NCBI GenBank assembly: GCA_030549335.1
Contig: CM060183.1
Location: 20,844,552-20,908,551 of the forward strand
DNA: 64,000 bases
Origin: Pontederia crassipes
Taxonomy: Eukaryota > Streptophyta > Magnoliopsida > Commelinales > Pontederiaceae
Direction of reading: 5' to 3'
Position 1 is the first letter of the stretch, and the number at the start of each line of letters is the position of its first letter. The position numbers and the translations under genes are program-made. This document shows, piece by piece, positions 21,801-32,458 of this stretch. The notes under the pieces are model-generated. The model was given only the letters and a program-made list of their open reading frames with translations. It was not told the origin of the DNA and did no database searches.

Positions 21801-24399
21801 ACAAGACTTTTGAAATTGGAGAAGAAACATTTTACCTCATCATAATTGAAGAAAAACAATTAGAAAAACAAACAATCAAGAACAAGACATTTGCAGACAC
21901 CAACATTATATAATTAAACTAATAAAATGCAAAGTTCAAGTATACCACTACTTGACTGGATAACTTGTTCAATTATGAATAAGGACATAAAGATTTTTAA
22001 ATATTGTGAAACTCAAAAAGAAGTAAGATAGCCTTCTATGAAAATAACTTATCATGGTTTCTTAGAATCAATCAATTAGGATTAAGAAAAAAATTTAGAA
22101 TGCAATAATAAAATATTTATATCCAACATGTGGAGATAGATATACTTGAAATAATGTTATGCAACACCTCACAAATTGATTAAAAAAGAAGAAAAGAGAA
22201 ATGATGACGTCAAGTTTTAAACTTTTGCAATAAGGTGTGGACGCCTAAAGCTCGTGGCCATCAACATATTTAAGAGAAGTCATATTCTAATTCCTCTTTT
22301 GCCACCCGAACTATTGGGGAATGGTGAATTCTTTTATTTTTCATAACCTTTGGAAAATTGAGGGCACAAATTTCTCTTTTTCATCTCCTTTTCTTTATTC
22401 CATTCCTTCACACCCTTCCATCCTCTTCATTGTTGGTGGCTTCTCCATTGTTGTGGACTTCACTAGAGGACTTGGAGGATATCTTTGAGGTGTTGAGCAC
22501 ATGAGGAACTAATGAGGAATGTTGTGAATAGAACACCGAGAATTGATGAATAATCAAAATAACGAAAGAAAGAGAAGATGAACACAGAGATTTAACGTGA
22601 TAAAACTCTCTTGATCAATGTGAACAAGAGAGAAACATCCACGGACAAAGGAGGTCGCCGCCAGAAATTTTTTTATGAGCCAAAAGAGAATGTACATCAT
22701 ATAAAACCCTAACGGCCCAAGTCCTCCGCTTCCGCCACAGATTCTCATTTTTCCTTTTTTTTCATTTTTTTTCTTTCATAATTTTGGGTACATGGTACAT
22801 AATTCAAGGCACATCAACAAGGAACTATTAGAATTTGGAGAAACTCAAAGGACAATCGAAAAATAATAAGAAGGTGTGATTTTGGGATTTAAATCATAGG
22901 GTCTTATTTTCATAGATCTATGCATGTTTTAATTGATCTTTTTGAGCCTAGGATCCATTCTAGTGTGTTTTGGTAGTATAATAACATTATAAAAAGCTCT
23001 TTAGGAAAATGTCCTTGCTAAGCTGAAATTCATGCTTATGTTTGCCTGGTTGATGATCTATGTTTCATGAATTTTTTAAGTGAAGTTGAACATAATTTAC
23101 TTCTAGTTATAAGAAAATTATAACTATGAAAATGAATTGTTAGTTTCAAGAAATAAACTTACAAAGGCTTTTTTTGTGACTATAATATTACGTGAGTAAT
23201 TGCCCATAAGAAAATTATATTGCATGCTTAGTATTATCTCCATGATGATTATGTGTTTTTTTTTGTAAATTGAGTCATATAAATATTATCATGATGAACA
23301 TGTTTATGGACATGAGAATGATAAATGGAATTGGAATTATGTTGTATGAATTGCATGTGATAGTGAAAGGTATATGAACATGTTTATTAATGACCTTTGG
23401 ATCGTGCTAGGTGTTCGTGTTATGTTTAAATATGTTTTAGAACATTGTATTGAGAAAAATGGTTAAAATTTTAAGGATTCCAATTCTACTAAAGATTAAT
23501 GAATGATCAATAATAGTTGTAGATGTTTGTTGCTCCTTAATAGGATTATCACACCTATGTCTAATTATCGCAGACCACCAATAGCGGACACTCGCTATAT
23601 TTTGCAAAAGAGTAGTCTTATCATTTCGAACGTCCAAATAGTCATTATCACACATGTCAAATTCTCACGGACTACTAATAGTGGACAACTGCTATATTTT
23701 GCAAAATAGTAGTCTTATCATTTCAAATGTCCAATCATCATTATCAGACGGTCGAGATGCAATACGATAATTAAAAGATTTGCTCTTCAAAGTTGATAAA
23801 TTAGATGCCCATCACCTTGAATCAGATGCCTAACAATAACAAACAAAAAAAAAGAATAATCATTGACTTTGACAGACCGAACGATCGACTTTTCAAACGT
23901 CTAAAACTTAAGGTTGATATTTTGACTTTTTCTGAGTAAGATTGGATGTCTGCTCGACCTTTCGGGCGTCCAAATCACACCTGACCTTAGAGCGATCGAA
24001 TGATTAAGCATCCTAATGACGGAACGATCTTTTGAAATGATTGAAACCTCCTAATGATCGGACAAACACTCGACATTTGGAACGTAAGAAAGTTTGACAA
24101 AGAGCATGAATAATTTAAAATTTTGATTTTAACTCAAAAGAAAATTTATGCTTTTTATTTCATACTCTCTCTCTCTCTCTTAATGGTTCATATTTCATAA
24201 TATTGACTAGGAGTTGTCTTGCTCCCATGAACCTTGATTTGGATTCATTATGACAAAAAAAATAGAATGACAGGTTAATAAAGATAAGAGATAAAAAAAT
24301 TAGGGTTATAAGGAGAATTAAACAATGATGATGATGGATATGCATATAGTGTAAGTAAATATAAAACAGTGAAGCAAAATATCATGTTTGTATGCAGTC
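21801..24399. other. Repeat-derived intergenic sequence with a possible LTR fragment at about 22540-22750
   Basis: The stretch GATGAACACAGAGATTTAAC near 22577, followed by AAAACTCTCTTGATC and ACGGACAAAGGAG, resembles leader sequence of plant LTR retrotransposons, but no coding part is near. A (CT)n microsatellite lies at about 24165-24180. No gene supported. Confidence 0.4.
23545..23739. repeat. Two-copy tandem repeat, period about 99 bp
   Basis: Copies at 23545-23643 and 23644-23739 both start ATTATCACAC. They share CTATATTTTGCAAAA, TAGTAGTCTTATCATTTC and the ending GTCCAA. A third copy starts at 23740 but fades after a few bases. Confidence 0.75.
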
Positions 24400-24404
24400 G
24401 AACG

Positions 24405-24725
24405 TTAAATATCGACGGGGCGAACCGTCAATATTATCGACGGCTTAAACCGTCGATAGTATCGGCGGTTCGTGCCGTCGATACCTATTGGCGACTTGAA
24501 CCATGGAAACTATCGACCGTTTTAACCATCGATATATATCGGCGACTTAAACCGTCAATATTATCGACGGTTAAAACCGTCGACAATCTTATATCGACGG
24601 CTTTTACTCGTGGGCTACGACCGTCGATAATTGTGTACCGACGGATATAACCGTCGGTAAGTATCGAAAAAATCCGCTGAAAATTGTAATATTTCAGCTG
24701 TTTCCAACGGTCAGGACCATCGGAA
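24405..24725. repeat. Left subterminal repeats of the CACTA element
   Basis: About ten units of the same CGACGG...CCGTCG pattern as at the right end, in inverted overall arrangement. No CACTACAAG terminus is found to their left. Confidence 0.8.
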
Positions 24726-25679
24726 ACATAAAAAAATTAAAAAAAAATAGTGAATTCACAAATAATTCCCAGATAATACAATACATTTGATAGTTCAATT
24801 ATAAAGCATAACATAATTCACAAATAAAACACATCACACCACAGATTCAATTACATCACATCACAGATTAATCAATTCGGCATAAGGGTATCCAAACATG
24901 AAACGTAATCCATAATGTAATCCATAATGTAATCCATAATTCACAGATTCAATAACGTAATCCATAATGGAACGAGATAATGGAACGACGCGCTTAATCC
25001 AAACAACAAACAAATTTAACATCACATGAATTCACAAATTGAACGGCATAACGTCTTCGTCACGACGAAGAGCTGAAGTTCAATTCGCATATCATCTTCG
25101 TTGCAAAACATCACTGCACAAAATTGAAATAGAGTAAAAGTTATAACATATAAATTGCAATAACATATAAAATTGAATTCAGTTTTGAAGATGCGTAATC
25201 ACAATCTAATTGAATCTAAAATCTAAAATATAAAAACATAATTTGAATTTAACATCAACATAATTTGATAAATTCAATAGAAGATGCGTAAACTAACAAG
25301 CTAAAGGAATCTCAAAATTGAAGCAAAATCGAGCATAATCATCCAAAATAATAGAAAGAGGCATATGACTTTTAATCATCATTACCATTAAAATCCAAAA
25401 TGCCAAAGTTATCATTAAAATAAGGTTGCTAAGTTTTTTTCCTATGATTTCATGCGGTGATCATTAATGTATGTTGAAGTTTATACTAAGTACTGACATT
25501 TACATGATCCAGCTGTCTGCACTCCATTTCCGGTGAAAACTTTGAAAGTCTACAGATCTAACTGAAAGGGATGAAGAGTAAAATCTAAGTTAGTGTCAAA
25601 GTGCATATGAATCTAATGAGTACAATGATGCATCAGATTAAAGCAAACTCCAAAAATAATTATGTATTATATATGAATA

Positions 25680-27268
25680 TACCTCGGCGGCGTCGTCATT
25701 CAATTCGCCACGCATGAAGGCACGCATCATTTTCTTCATTTCAAGCCTGTTACGACGTTCACGTTCTTCGAATTCCTGTCTGACCTCTTCCCTAATCTTG
25801 ATGGTCACCTGATCCACAATTTCTTGCATAGTAGAAGGAGATGAACCTGAAGTACTTCGTCGACCATATCCAATATCTGTGTCACTCACAGAAGATCTAA
25901 GTCCGTAAATGCGACACTTCTTCACGCCGACGTGGTCCGTCCAAAGTTGTCTTGAGGTCAACGGTGTGGTCCCCTCCTGCGTGGCTTGCGTAATATGATC
26001 AACTTCTTTTGTTTTATAAGACTCCTGAAATATAAAGAAAATAATTAACTACAAACGACGACTAGGTGATCGACTTCAAAGTTTTGTTAATTAATTATTA
26101 ACTTGCAATCTAGAAAAAAGTAAAGGCACAAAAATTTACATACATATGTCTCCCGGGCATAATTCGAGACCCATTCTTTGTTCTTCTTCTGATGGGTTCG
26201 GAGAAATATTTCGTCCTGAGTCGGTGGTCTACCCGTCTCTTCCTCCTGCAATGAGATAATATTTTAAAATTTGCAAATTACTTATCATTTTCTTAAAGTA
26301 TAATATTTCGTCCTGAGTTCGGAGAAAGACCTTACCATTTTCTTAGCAATCGTGCTCGTGGATATACATCCGCCCGAATGCAAGCACGCTCCCTGGTCGG
26401 GCTCTCGACTGGTTTTTGCTTTTTCGCATTTCACTTTGTACTCCTCGGTGGACCACTTTTCTAGCAAATCGATCCAAACGGCCTCGGGGATCCAATTGGA
26501 TCGTTCTCCGTCAGCTCGAGCTTCAGAAAGCATCGCGGACAATCTCTTTGAGCACCGAGAGTTAAAAGCCTTCCACATTTTTTCCGTATGCTCGGGCTCC
26601 CACCACACATCAGCCTGTAAGTATTTAAAAATAATTAATGTGCATGACGAAGAAAAATATTGTGAAATACGAGCCCCAGTTGGTGTGACCTCTTTTAAAA
26701 TATCTAGAAATACATCAAAACATGCTTGTGAAATATTGTGGTCGGCTTTCAGATTCAACAATCTAACAACAAGTGATAGTTCCGAATGACTTTCACACCC
26801 AGGCCATAAGGGTTGGCTCGATGCGTTTAGTAAGTCATAAAAATCTCTGGCTTCTGGATTTGGTGCCTCTTCATTCTGCTCAAATCTAATATTGCCATAC
26901 TCAGTTGCAGTTGCGTCATAAATAAACTGTTCATATTGCGAAACAAATGTTGATTCAGGATCCACAAAATGAAGACCTTCATTTGGGACACTTGTCGAAG
27001 GCGCTCCTTCGCCTAAATCATCCCATTCCCAATAATTGGGTTTGAAACCCTTTCTATATAAGTGAACTTTGACGGTCTCTATCGTCTGTAACTTTGTGCT
27101 AGCACATTTCAAACAAGGACACCTAATTGTTCTCTCCCGCTGAAATTGTAAAGATTGACAAGCCACAGTAACATAATAGTCAACGCCATCTATAAATTCT
27201 TGTGTCAAGCCTCTACGACCAGGATTATTTCTTTTGTACATCCATCGACGATCGTTCAAGTATGACAT
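25680..27268 (-). pseudogene. Fused remnant of CACTA transposase genes (TNP2-type N-terminus joined to Transposase_24-type C-terminus)
   Basis: The first exon starts at 27268 (MSYLNDRRWMYKRN). It carries the transposase-associated domain, including FIDGVDYYV and CPCLKCAS. It then enters the start of the TNP2 region (LSLVVRLLNLKADHNIS, FLDILKEV) and stops short near 26690. After an intron-like stretch ending TACTTACAG, the frame resumes with ADVWWEPEHTEKMWKAFNSR and WIPEAVWIDLLEKW, typical of the Transposase_24 (Ptta/En/Spm) family. Further exon-like pieces are GRPPTQDEIFLRTHQKKNKE (about 26250-26150) and a charged coiled-coil part (EIVDQVTIKIREEVRQEFEE, about 25830-25770). The catalytic DDE core of TNP2 is entirely absent, so no transposition activity is expected. 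A fused transcript remains possible. Confidence 0.8.
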
Positions 27269-27299
27269 AATGACTGCATTATTTGCAAATCATAAAAAA

Positions 27300-28230
27300 T
27301 TTCAGTCATACAAAATTGTATAAGGAAAGAAAAATGAATATGAAACAACTGAGGAAGAACAGATTATTTAGCTAATGTTTACTAATCATACTGCTAGGTA
27401 TAGAGATAGCATATAATAAGTATATATAACATAATTGTCCTTTTTCTTCCTCATCGGCGTGCAAGCTCGCACAAGGGAGCATTGACACTAGGGACGAGCT
27501 CACACTAGGGCATTGCTTTGAACGTTTGAATTTTCCCAAATGAAGAAAAGAATTGAGTAAAAGTTGGATAGGCTCAAACTTTTCTTTTTTGGTTAAGTGA
27601 GATCAGTTTTGGCCCTTTTTGCTCATGATCATTTTCCATCAAACAAAAGGAGAAAAAAAAATATTCCAACTAAATGTTTCATCATCCTTTCTAAATACGT
27701 ATCTTTTTTTTATTGCGTAAACGTTTGTTTGATAAGGTGGTGCCCCATCTTGTCACTCAGCAAAAGGTTCTGTTCATTGAATTCTGGATGGAAGATGAGT
27801 ACTTGGAATTGTGAAAATAATTCCCTGCCCAAGAACTTCTTACCAAAGAAACATGGAGTGTAACTAAAGATGAGTGATTGGACAGAGTAATTTAAGGTGT
27901 TAGAAGACCAAAAGAAAGCTTAAATCTGTCCATAGAGTAGCATCTTTTGTGTCACCACCAATACAGTTAGATGTAATGGCTTGCTGACTCAGTGCTGAGT
28001 CTGTTTGGGCCCTGGTTCAGATTCTTCGCAAATATATATGATGTACTGCTATTGGTAGGTGCAATGACCAGCTGACTCAGTGCTAACTATGATAGATGTT
28101 GATTACAGGCAAACCAACATCGATTAGCAATTAAGTGACTCAGAAGTCAGAATTGAAACGGATGAAGAGGAAGTGGGAGGAGGGGATTAAAGGTTTCTCA
28201 ACTATAATTCTAAACATGGAAGCTTTCATG
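27300..28230. other. Internal, non-coding part of the CACTA element
   Basis: This lies between the transposase remnant and the tandem array. No domain recognised. A short direct repeat (CAGCTGACTCAGTGCT / TTGCTGACTCAGTGCT) occurs near 27980 and 28068. Confidence 0.45.
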
Positions 28231-28260
28231 GCGACATGTTAGTCTTACAGCGCAAGGGCG

Positions 28261-28610
28261 GCCGGATCTGGCCGCCGGATCTGGCCGCCACACGGAGGGT
28301 GGCCGGATCTGGCCGTCGCGCGTGGAGGGCGGCCGGATCTGGCCGCCGCCGCGCAAGGACGGCCGGATCTGGCCGCCACGCGCGGAGGGCGGCCGGATCT
28401 GGCCGCCACGCGCGGAGGGCGGCCGGATCTGGCCGCCGCCGCGCAAGGGCGGCCGGATCTGGCCGCCGCGCGCGGAGGGCGGCCGGATCTGGCCGTCGCA
28501 CGGAGGGCGGCCGGATCTGGCCGCCGCGCGCGGAGGGCGGCCGGATCTGGCCGCCGCGCGCGAATGGCAGCCGGATCTGGCCGCCGCACGGAGGGCGGCC
28601 GGATTTGGCC
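28261..28610. repeat. GC-rich tandem array, 30-bp unit, 13 copies of CCGGATCTGG or variant
   Basis: The core GGCGGCCGGATCTGGCCGCC (arms GGCGGCC/GGCCGCC around GGATCT) recurs at a spacing of exactly 30 bp in most units, joined by 10-bp linkers such as GCGCGCGGAG. The first two copies are closer together and the last has GGATTT. Because 30 is a multiple of three and the unit lacks stops, several frames stay open on both strands. The long frames here are therefore not evidence of coding. Confidence 0.9.
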
Positions 28611-28785
28611 GACGGAGAGAAAAATTATATATCAAAGGAGGGCGGGGATCGGACCTACCTGCGCCGGAGATTCCAGTCGGCGGCGGAAGCTTCGGGCGGG
28701 AGGTGGTCGACGGCCGGACGAACAGCGAACGAAACGCGCGGCGGCGGACGGACGTTCAAAACGTTCAAAGTAAGAGTGCGGTCGG

Positions 28786-28797
28786 GTTTTTATATAA
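28786..28797 (-). promoter_or_regulatory. Putative TATA box of the CACTA element transcript
   Basis: TTATATAAAAAC on the minus strand, just inside the right subterminal repeats. A GC-rich leader follows and then a good donor (GCAG at 28662-28659, then GTAGGT). This suggests a first non-coding exon of about 100 bp with the tandem array in the following intron. Confidence 0.5.
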
Positions 28798-28799
28798 CC

Positions 28800-29441
28800 A
28801 CTTTTCGACGGTCGAAACCGCCGCAACATAGGTAAATATAATATTATATTAATTAGCATTTCGACGGCTCGAATCCGCTGGAAAAATCGTCGACAGTTTC
28901 GACGGTATTCAAACCATCGAAATATCGACGGTTTTAGCCGTCGATTCCCATAATGATAAATTTTCAAAAAACATCGACAGATCCATAGTTTGTGTAAATT
29001 ATAAATTTCCATTTTCGACGGTTGAGGCCGTCGAAAAAAATTAAGGTAGAATATTTTATTTAAATACTATCGACGGTTATGACCGCCGAAATATCGATGG
29101 TTGCTTTGAACGTTGCAAATTTCGACGGTCAAAACCGTCGATAAGTTCAATAATTTTACGCAACCAGTGTTAAAATTTTTCGACGGTTCAGACCGCTGGA
29201 AGTTTCGACGGTTAGATAAACCGTCGAAATTATCGACGGTCATAACCGTCGAAGTATAAATATTTTCGACGGAATCTTCCGACGAATTTATCACCGTCGA
29301 AAGTTTAGACGGCTAAAACCGTCGAAAATTATCCGACGAAAATATCGACGGTTTGGAAGATCCGCCGAAAAAAATGTCGATATTTTAGACGGATGTCGGA
29401 CCGTCGAAAATGGACCGTCGGAAATATGACTTTTTCTTGTA
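28800..29441. repeat. Right subterminal repeats and terminal inverted repeat of the CACTA element
   Basis: About 16 inverted pairs of a CGACGGTT core alternate with short AT spacers. They end in the 14-bp terminus. Such subterminal arrays are the binding sites for the element-encoded DNA-binding protein in En/Spm-type transposons. Confidence 0.85.
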
Positions 29442-30303
29442 GTGCCCATTGATTATGATAGTTTATACTTATTTTGCATGGCATACCTTAAAACGAAGTG
29501 CTCTTCCAATTATATGAATAATAAAAAGAAAATGAATGAAAAAGATAAAAAGAATGTCCTAGACACGATAAATATGGAACAATGGTAAACCTATAAATTT
29601 CTTTTAAAATGAAAGATAAACTTATGATGAAATAATTTCTTAGAGTGAAAAAATGACTTTCATATAATCCTTAAATGATCTAAGATGTGATTTTTTTATC
29701 ATGTCCCAAAAAATAATGGATTTCAAAGATTTTCTCGTGGAGTTGGCCCTCAGTGCGAAGGCGGAATATAAATAAAAATAAATTATATAAATAAAAAAGT
29801 CAAAAGTTGAACCTCATATCACTTATTTTTAAATCTTATTTGCGTTTCAAAATTGAACTTAAAGGTCTTATGAACTTGTCAAAACTATACTTCATTATTC
29901 CTATTCTTATGAAGTTGAAAGGTAAATATTGATCTTCTGTATGGTGATTGACGACGTGTGTGCCACGATATTGCTCATATGTGTACATGAATAGTCTATC
30001 GTGGATACTATTATGCCATGCCAATGCCATATTATTCAATAAATGATATGAATTTTGGATGGCTTATATTATTGTATGTGATGTATTGAGACGACGATGT
30101 AATGTATTTATTATTAACAAGCTTAGCGAGTGAGAAAGACACCTTGATCGGGATTGAGAAGAGGAAAATAGAAATGGTCGCCCGGGATAAGATACTTCAC
30201 TTTGTGTAAAAAGTAAATTTATTTCGTATATATCTACCTTTTATACGTTATACATAACGTACGTTATACATATGCACTGATGCACCACTAACAACACGTG
30301 TCA
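29442..30303. other. Intergenic sequence between the CACTA element and the BAG gene
   Basis: AT-rich. This is the downstream flank of the BAG gene. No further feature recognised. Confidence 0.45.
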
Positions 30304-30924
30304 TCAGATCCCCATAAAAAATCTCTCCCAACTGTCAAATTCCCTTTTTGCCCTCTGCTCCCCGGAACCCAAAACCGACGGTTCCACCGTTTCCTCCCAG
30401 CTCATAGCCGGAAACCCGCCGCATCCGGCGCCGCCAGCAACCGGCGCCGCCACGATGGCGTCGAGGATCTCCTGGAGAGCGACGATACGGCGGCTGACGG
30501 CCCGCCGCAGGTCCCGCACCGGCGAGTAGAAGCCGGGGACGGAGTCGAGGCGGAGGAGGAGGTCCATGAGCTCCTCGTTCACGCGGACCCGCGTCCGGGG
30601 ATCCCTCCGGACCGCGTCCACGGTGTCCTGCTGCTGGATCAGCCCCTCCATCCGATCGGCGCCGGCGGCGACGGTGCGGATGCGACCGACGAGGGACCGG
30701 ACCAGGTGGCGGCGGAAAGCCGACTGTAGCTTCACGGCCGCGGCGGCGAGGGCGTCGTCGTCGTCGCTGCTGGTGTGGCACGGCGGTCGCTCGTCGGGGG
30801 GAGATGGGGATCTGATGGGAATTGCTACAGTGCTTCCTGGAACGGGAGGAGCAGTTTCATCGTTTGGTCCGTCGCGGTAATAGTAGAAAGCGGAGGCTGT
30901 GTGGTAGTAGGAGTAAGAGCTCAT
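30304..30924 (-). CDS. BAG-domain co-chaperone regulator with IQ motif (BAG5-like), single exon, 206 aa
   Basis: Plant BAG proteins regulate Hsp70/Hsc70, and the IQ-containing group also binds calmodulin. The N-terminus is Tyr-rich (residues 4-16), then Pro/Ser-rich. An acidic run (DDDD, about 54-57) precedes an IQ-like helix at about 62-80 (AAVKLQSAFRRHLVRSLV). The BAG domain covers about 82-158: VGRIRTVAAGADRMEGLI, VNEELMDLLLRLDSVPG, then LRRAVSRRIVALQEILDAI. This IQ-then-BAG layout is that of the BAG5 group. The length fits that group. The start MSSYSYY is the first ATG after a TATA box, and the stop TGA is followed by a second in-frame TGA. The gene is intronless and far more GC-rich than its surroundings. 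Mitochondrial targeting, reported for some members, cannot be judged here. Confidence 0.88.
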   Translation of the reverse strand: MSSYSYYHTASAFYYYRDGPNDETAPPVPGSTVAIPIRSPSPPDERPPCHTSSDDDDALAAAAVKLQSAFRRHLVRSLVGRIRTVAAGADRMEGLIQQQDTVDAVRRDPRTRVRVNEELMDLLLRLDSVPGFYSPVRDLRRAVSRRIVALQEILDAIVAAPVAGGAGCGGFPAMSWEETVEPSVLGSGEQRAKREFDSWERFFMGI

Positions 30925-30964
30925 AGTTACGGGCGGGGAAGAGATGGTGGTGAAGAATTGGAAA

Positions 30965-30974
30965 GATTTATAAG
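30965..30974 (-). promoter_or_regulatory. TATA box of the BAG gene
   Basis: CTTATAAATC on the minus strand, about 45 bp upstream of the ATG. This implies a very short 5' leader of some 15-20 bases. Confidence 0.6.
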
Positions 30975-30984
30975 CGTCGGATGA

Positions 30985-32458
30985 GCTCCTTTTATTGTTT
31001 TAAATTTTTATTATCGGCGAAGAGCATTTATAAGTGTGAAGGTGTGAACATTTGATCCGCCCATCAATTCAATGGTTTACTCTAATCTCTATTTTAGATT
31101 ATGTCAGATTCAACTCGAATAATTCTAAAGTTAATTATATAGTTCAAAATTCTCCCGATCCAGAACTATTTATATTTTATCAATAAAATGAATAAAACAT
31201 ATTAAATGTAATTATTTAGTCATATTAGATAATAAATTTGAATATGATTAAGATTATTTAATTATCCGATCGTGATCAAATTATTTTGTATATAAAATTA
31301 ATTTAATAATTATAATTTATTTAATTTTAAAAGACACTTTGTTATGATATATATCATAATTTTTAAATAAATTGAATGATAAAAAAATTAATGCTCAAGA
31401 TATTCACTAACCCCTTATTATTATTACTTATGTTGGTTTTCGTTATTATTAAACTTATCTTATTCATTCATGCCAAACGTAAATGTAGAAACATTAAAAG
31501 TTCAAAATAACAAAATCCATAATCGGATACAATTGGAAACATTTCAAATTGTTCGAATTTTAATTTATTTTTTCAATCCAATTTAATTTGGATCGAAACA
31601 ATTTTTTTCTTCCTCAAATTTGATCAACCACTATCATCACCGTGAAGAATGTATTCTTCCAGACTTTTTATGACCACATCCACATGTGACATGTCACGAA
31701 AGTGTTAATCATGCCGTACTCACGAGCCGCCAGGCATGAACTCTGGTGGTGATTTTATCCATTAAATATTAGGGCTGGTGAGCTTAGTCTCACCTAAGTT
31801 GGTCAGGTCAAACTTATTCGTATAAATAAATCATATCAAATCTAAAAATTAATTTGTTTATTTGGATAGGTTTGACCTCTTTTTTTCTAAATATATAGGG
31901 GCTTGTCTAATAATTGACATATTTATTTAAAAAATATCATTATTTTGTATACCATTTGTATAGCAAAAGATTTAATTCAAATTAAAAATTGAGATTATTA
32001 AGCTAATAAGTTAGGCTAGGTCTAGGATTTCTTTTTTTTTTCTTTGGCCTATCATAGACCCACGTGCCTTGACTATTTAATGCTTTTCCATGTTAAGACT
32101 GATTTGTTCACGTGTGAGCTTGGCTAATTGCTAAACTTAATTATTGAGTCGCACAAAAACCTGGAATCTTCTTCTTATGTATGAAAGAAAAGACGGGAGA
32201 TGTTAATTCTTCTAATTACTAAAATGACCTTTTTATGTAGAAGCTCATAAAAATAAAATGTATAGATGGAAAAAAATCACAATATCTCTTAAAATAACAA
32301 TCATGTTATTGATACAAAAATTTTCATAAGAAATCATTCAATTTGGTTTGATTGTAAATAATTTGAACGATTATGTGTGCACATAGAAGAATGAGAGAAA
32401 ATTAGTAATTATATCATAATATGTATATTATGTTTTCTCGTAGAAAATGATATCACAA
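30985..32458. other. AT-rich intergenic sequence upstream of the BAG gene
   Basis: No gene or assignable repeat seen. Confidence 0.45.

Larger units (their letters stand above)
24400..29441 (-). mobile_element. CACTA (En/Spm) transposon, non-autonomous deletion derivative
   Basis: The right end reads TTTTTCTTGTAGTG, the inverse of the CACTA terminus CACTACAAGAAAAA. Both ends carry dense subterminal repeats of the type ATCGACGGTT...AACCGTCGAT: about 16 units at 28800-29440 and about 10 at 24405-24720. Between them, on the minus strand, are a promoter, a GC-rich tandem array and fused remains of two transposase-type genes. The left CACTA terminus is not visible, so that end is truncated or mutated. 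Without the catalytic transposase region the copy could move only with help. Confidence 0.85.

Noticed and set aside
28261..28610. Regular 30-bp repeats as a CRISPR-like array
   Set aside because: There are no unique spacers of normal length, the linkers are themselves repeated, and the context is a plant CACTA transposon.
28210..28835. Several long open frames on both strands through the GC-rich array, with decapeptide repeats
   Set aside because: They follow from a 30-bp repeat unit without stop codons, are open in competing frames and lie in a probable intron. No independent coding sign.
30298..30984. Plus-strand and alternative minus-frame open frames over the BAG gene
   Set aside because: Shadows of a GC-rich coding region; only the frame with the IQ motif and BAG domain makes sense.
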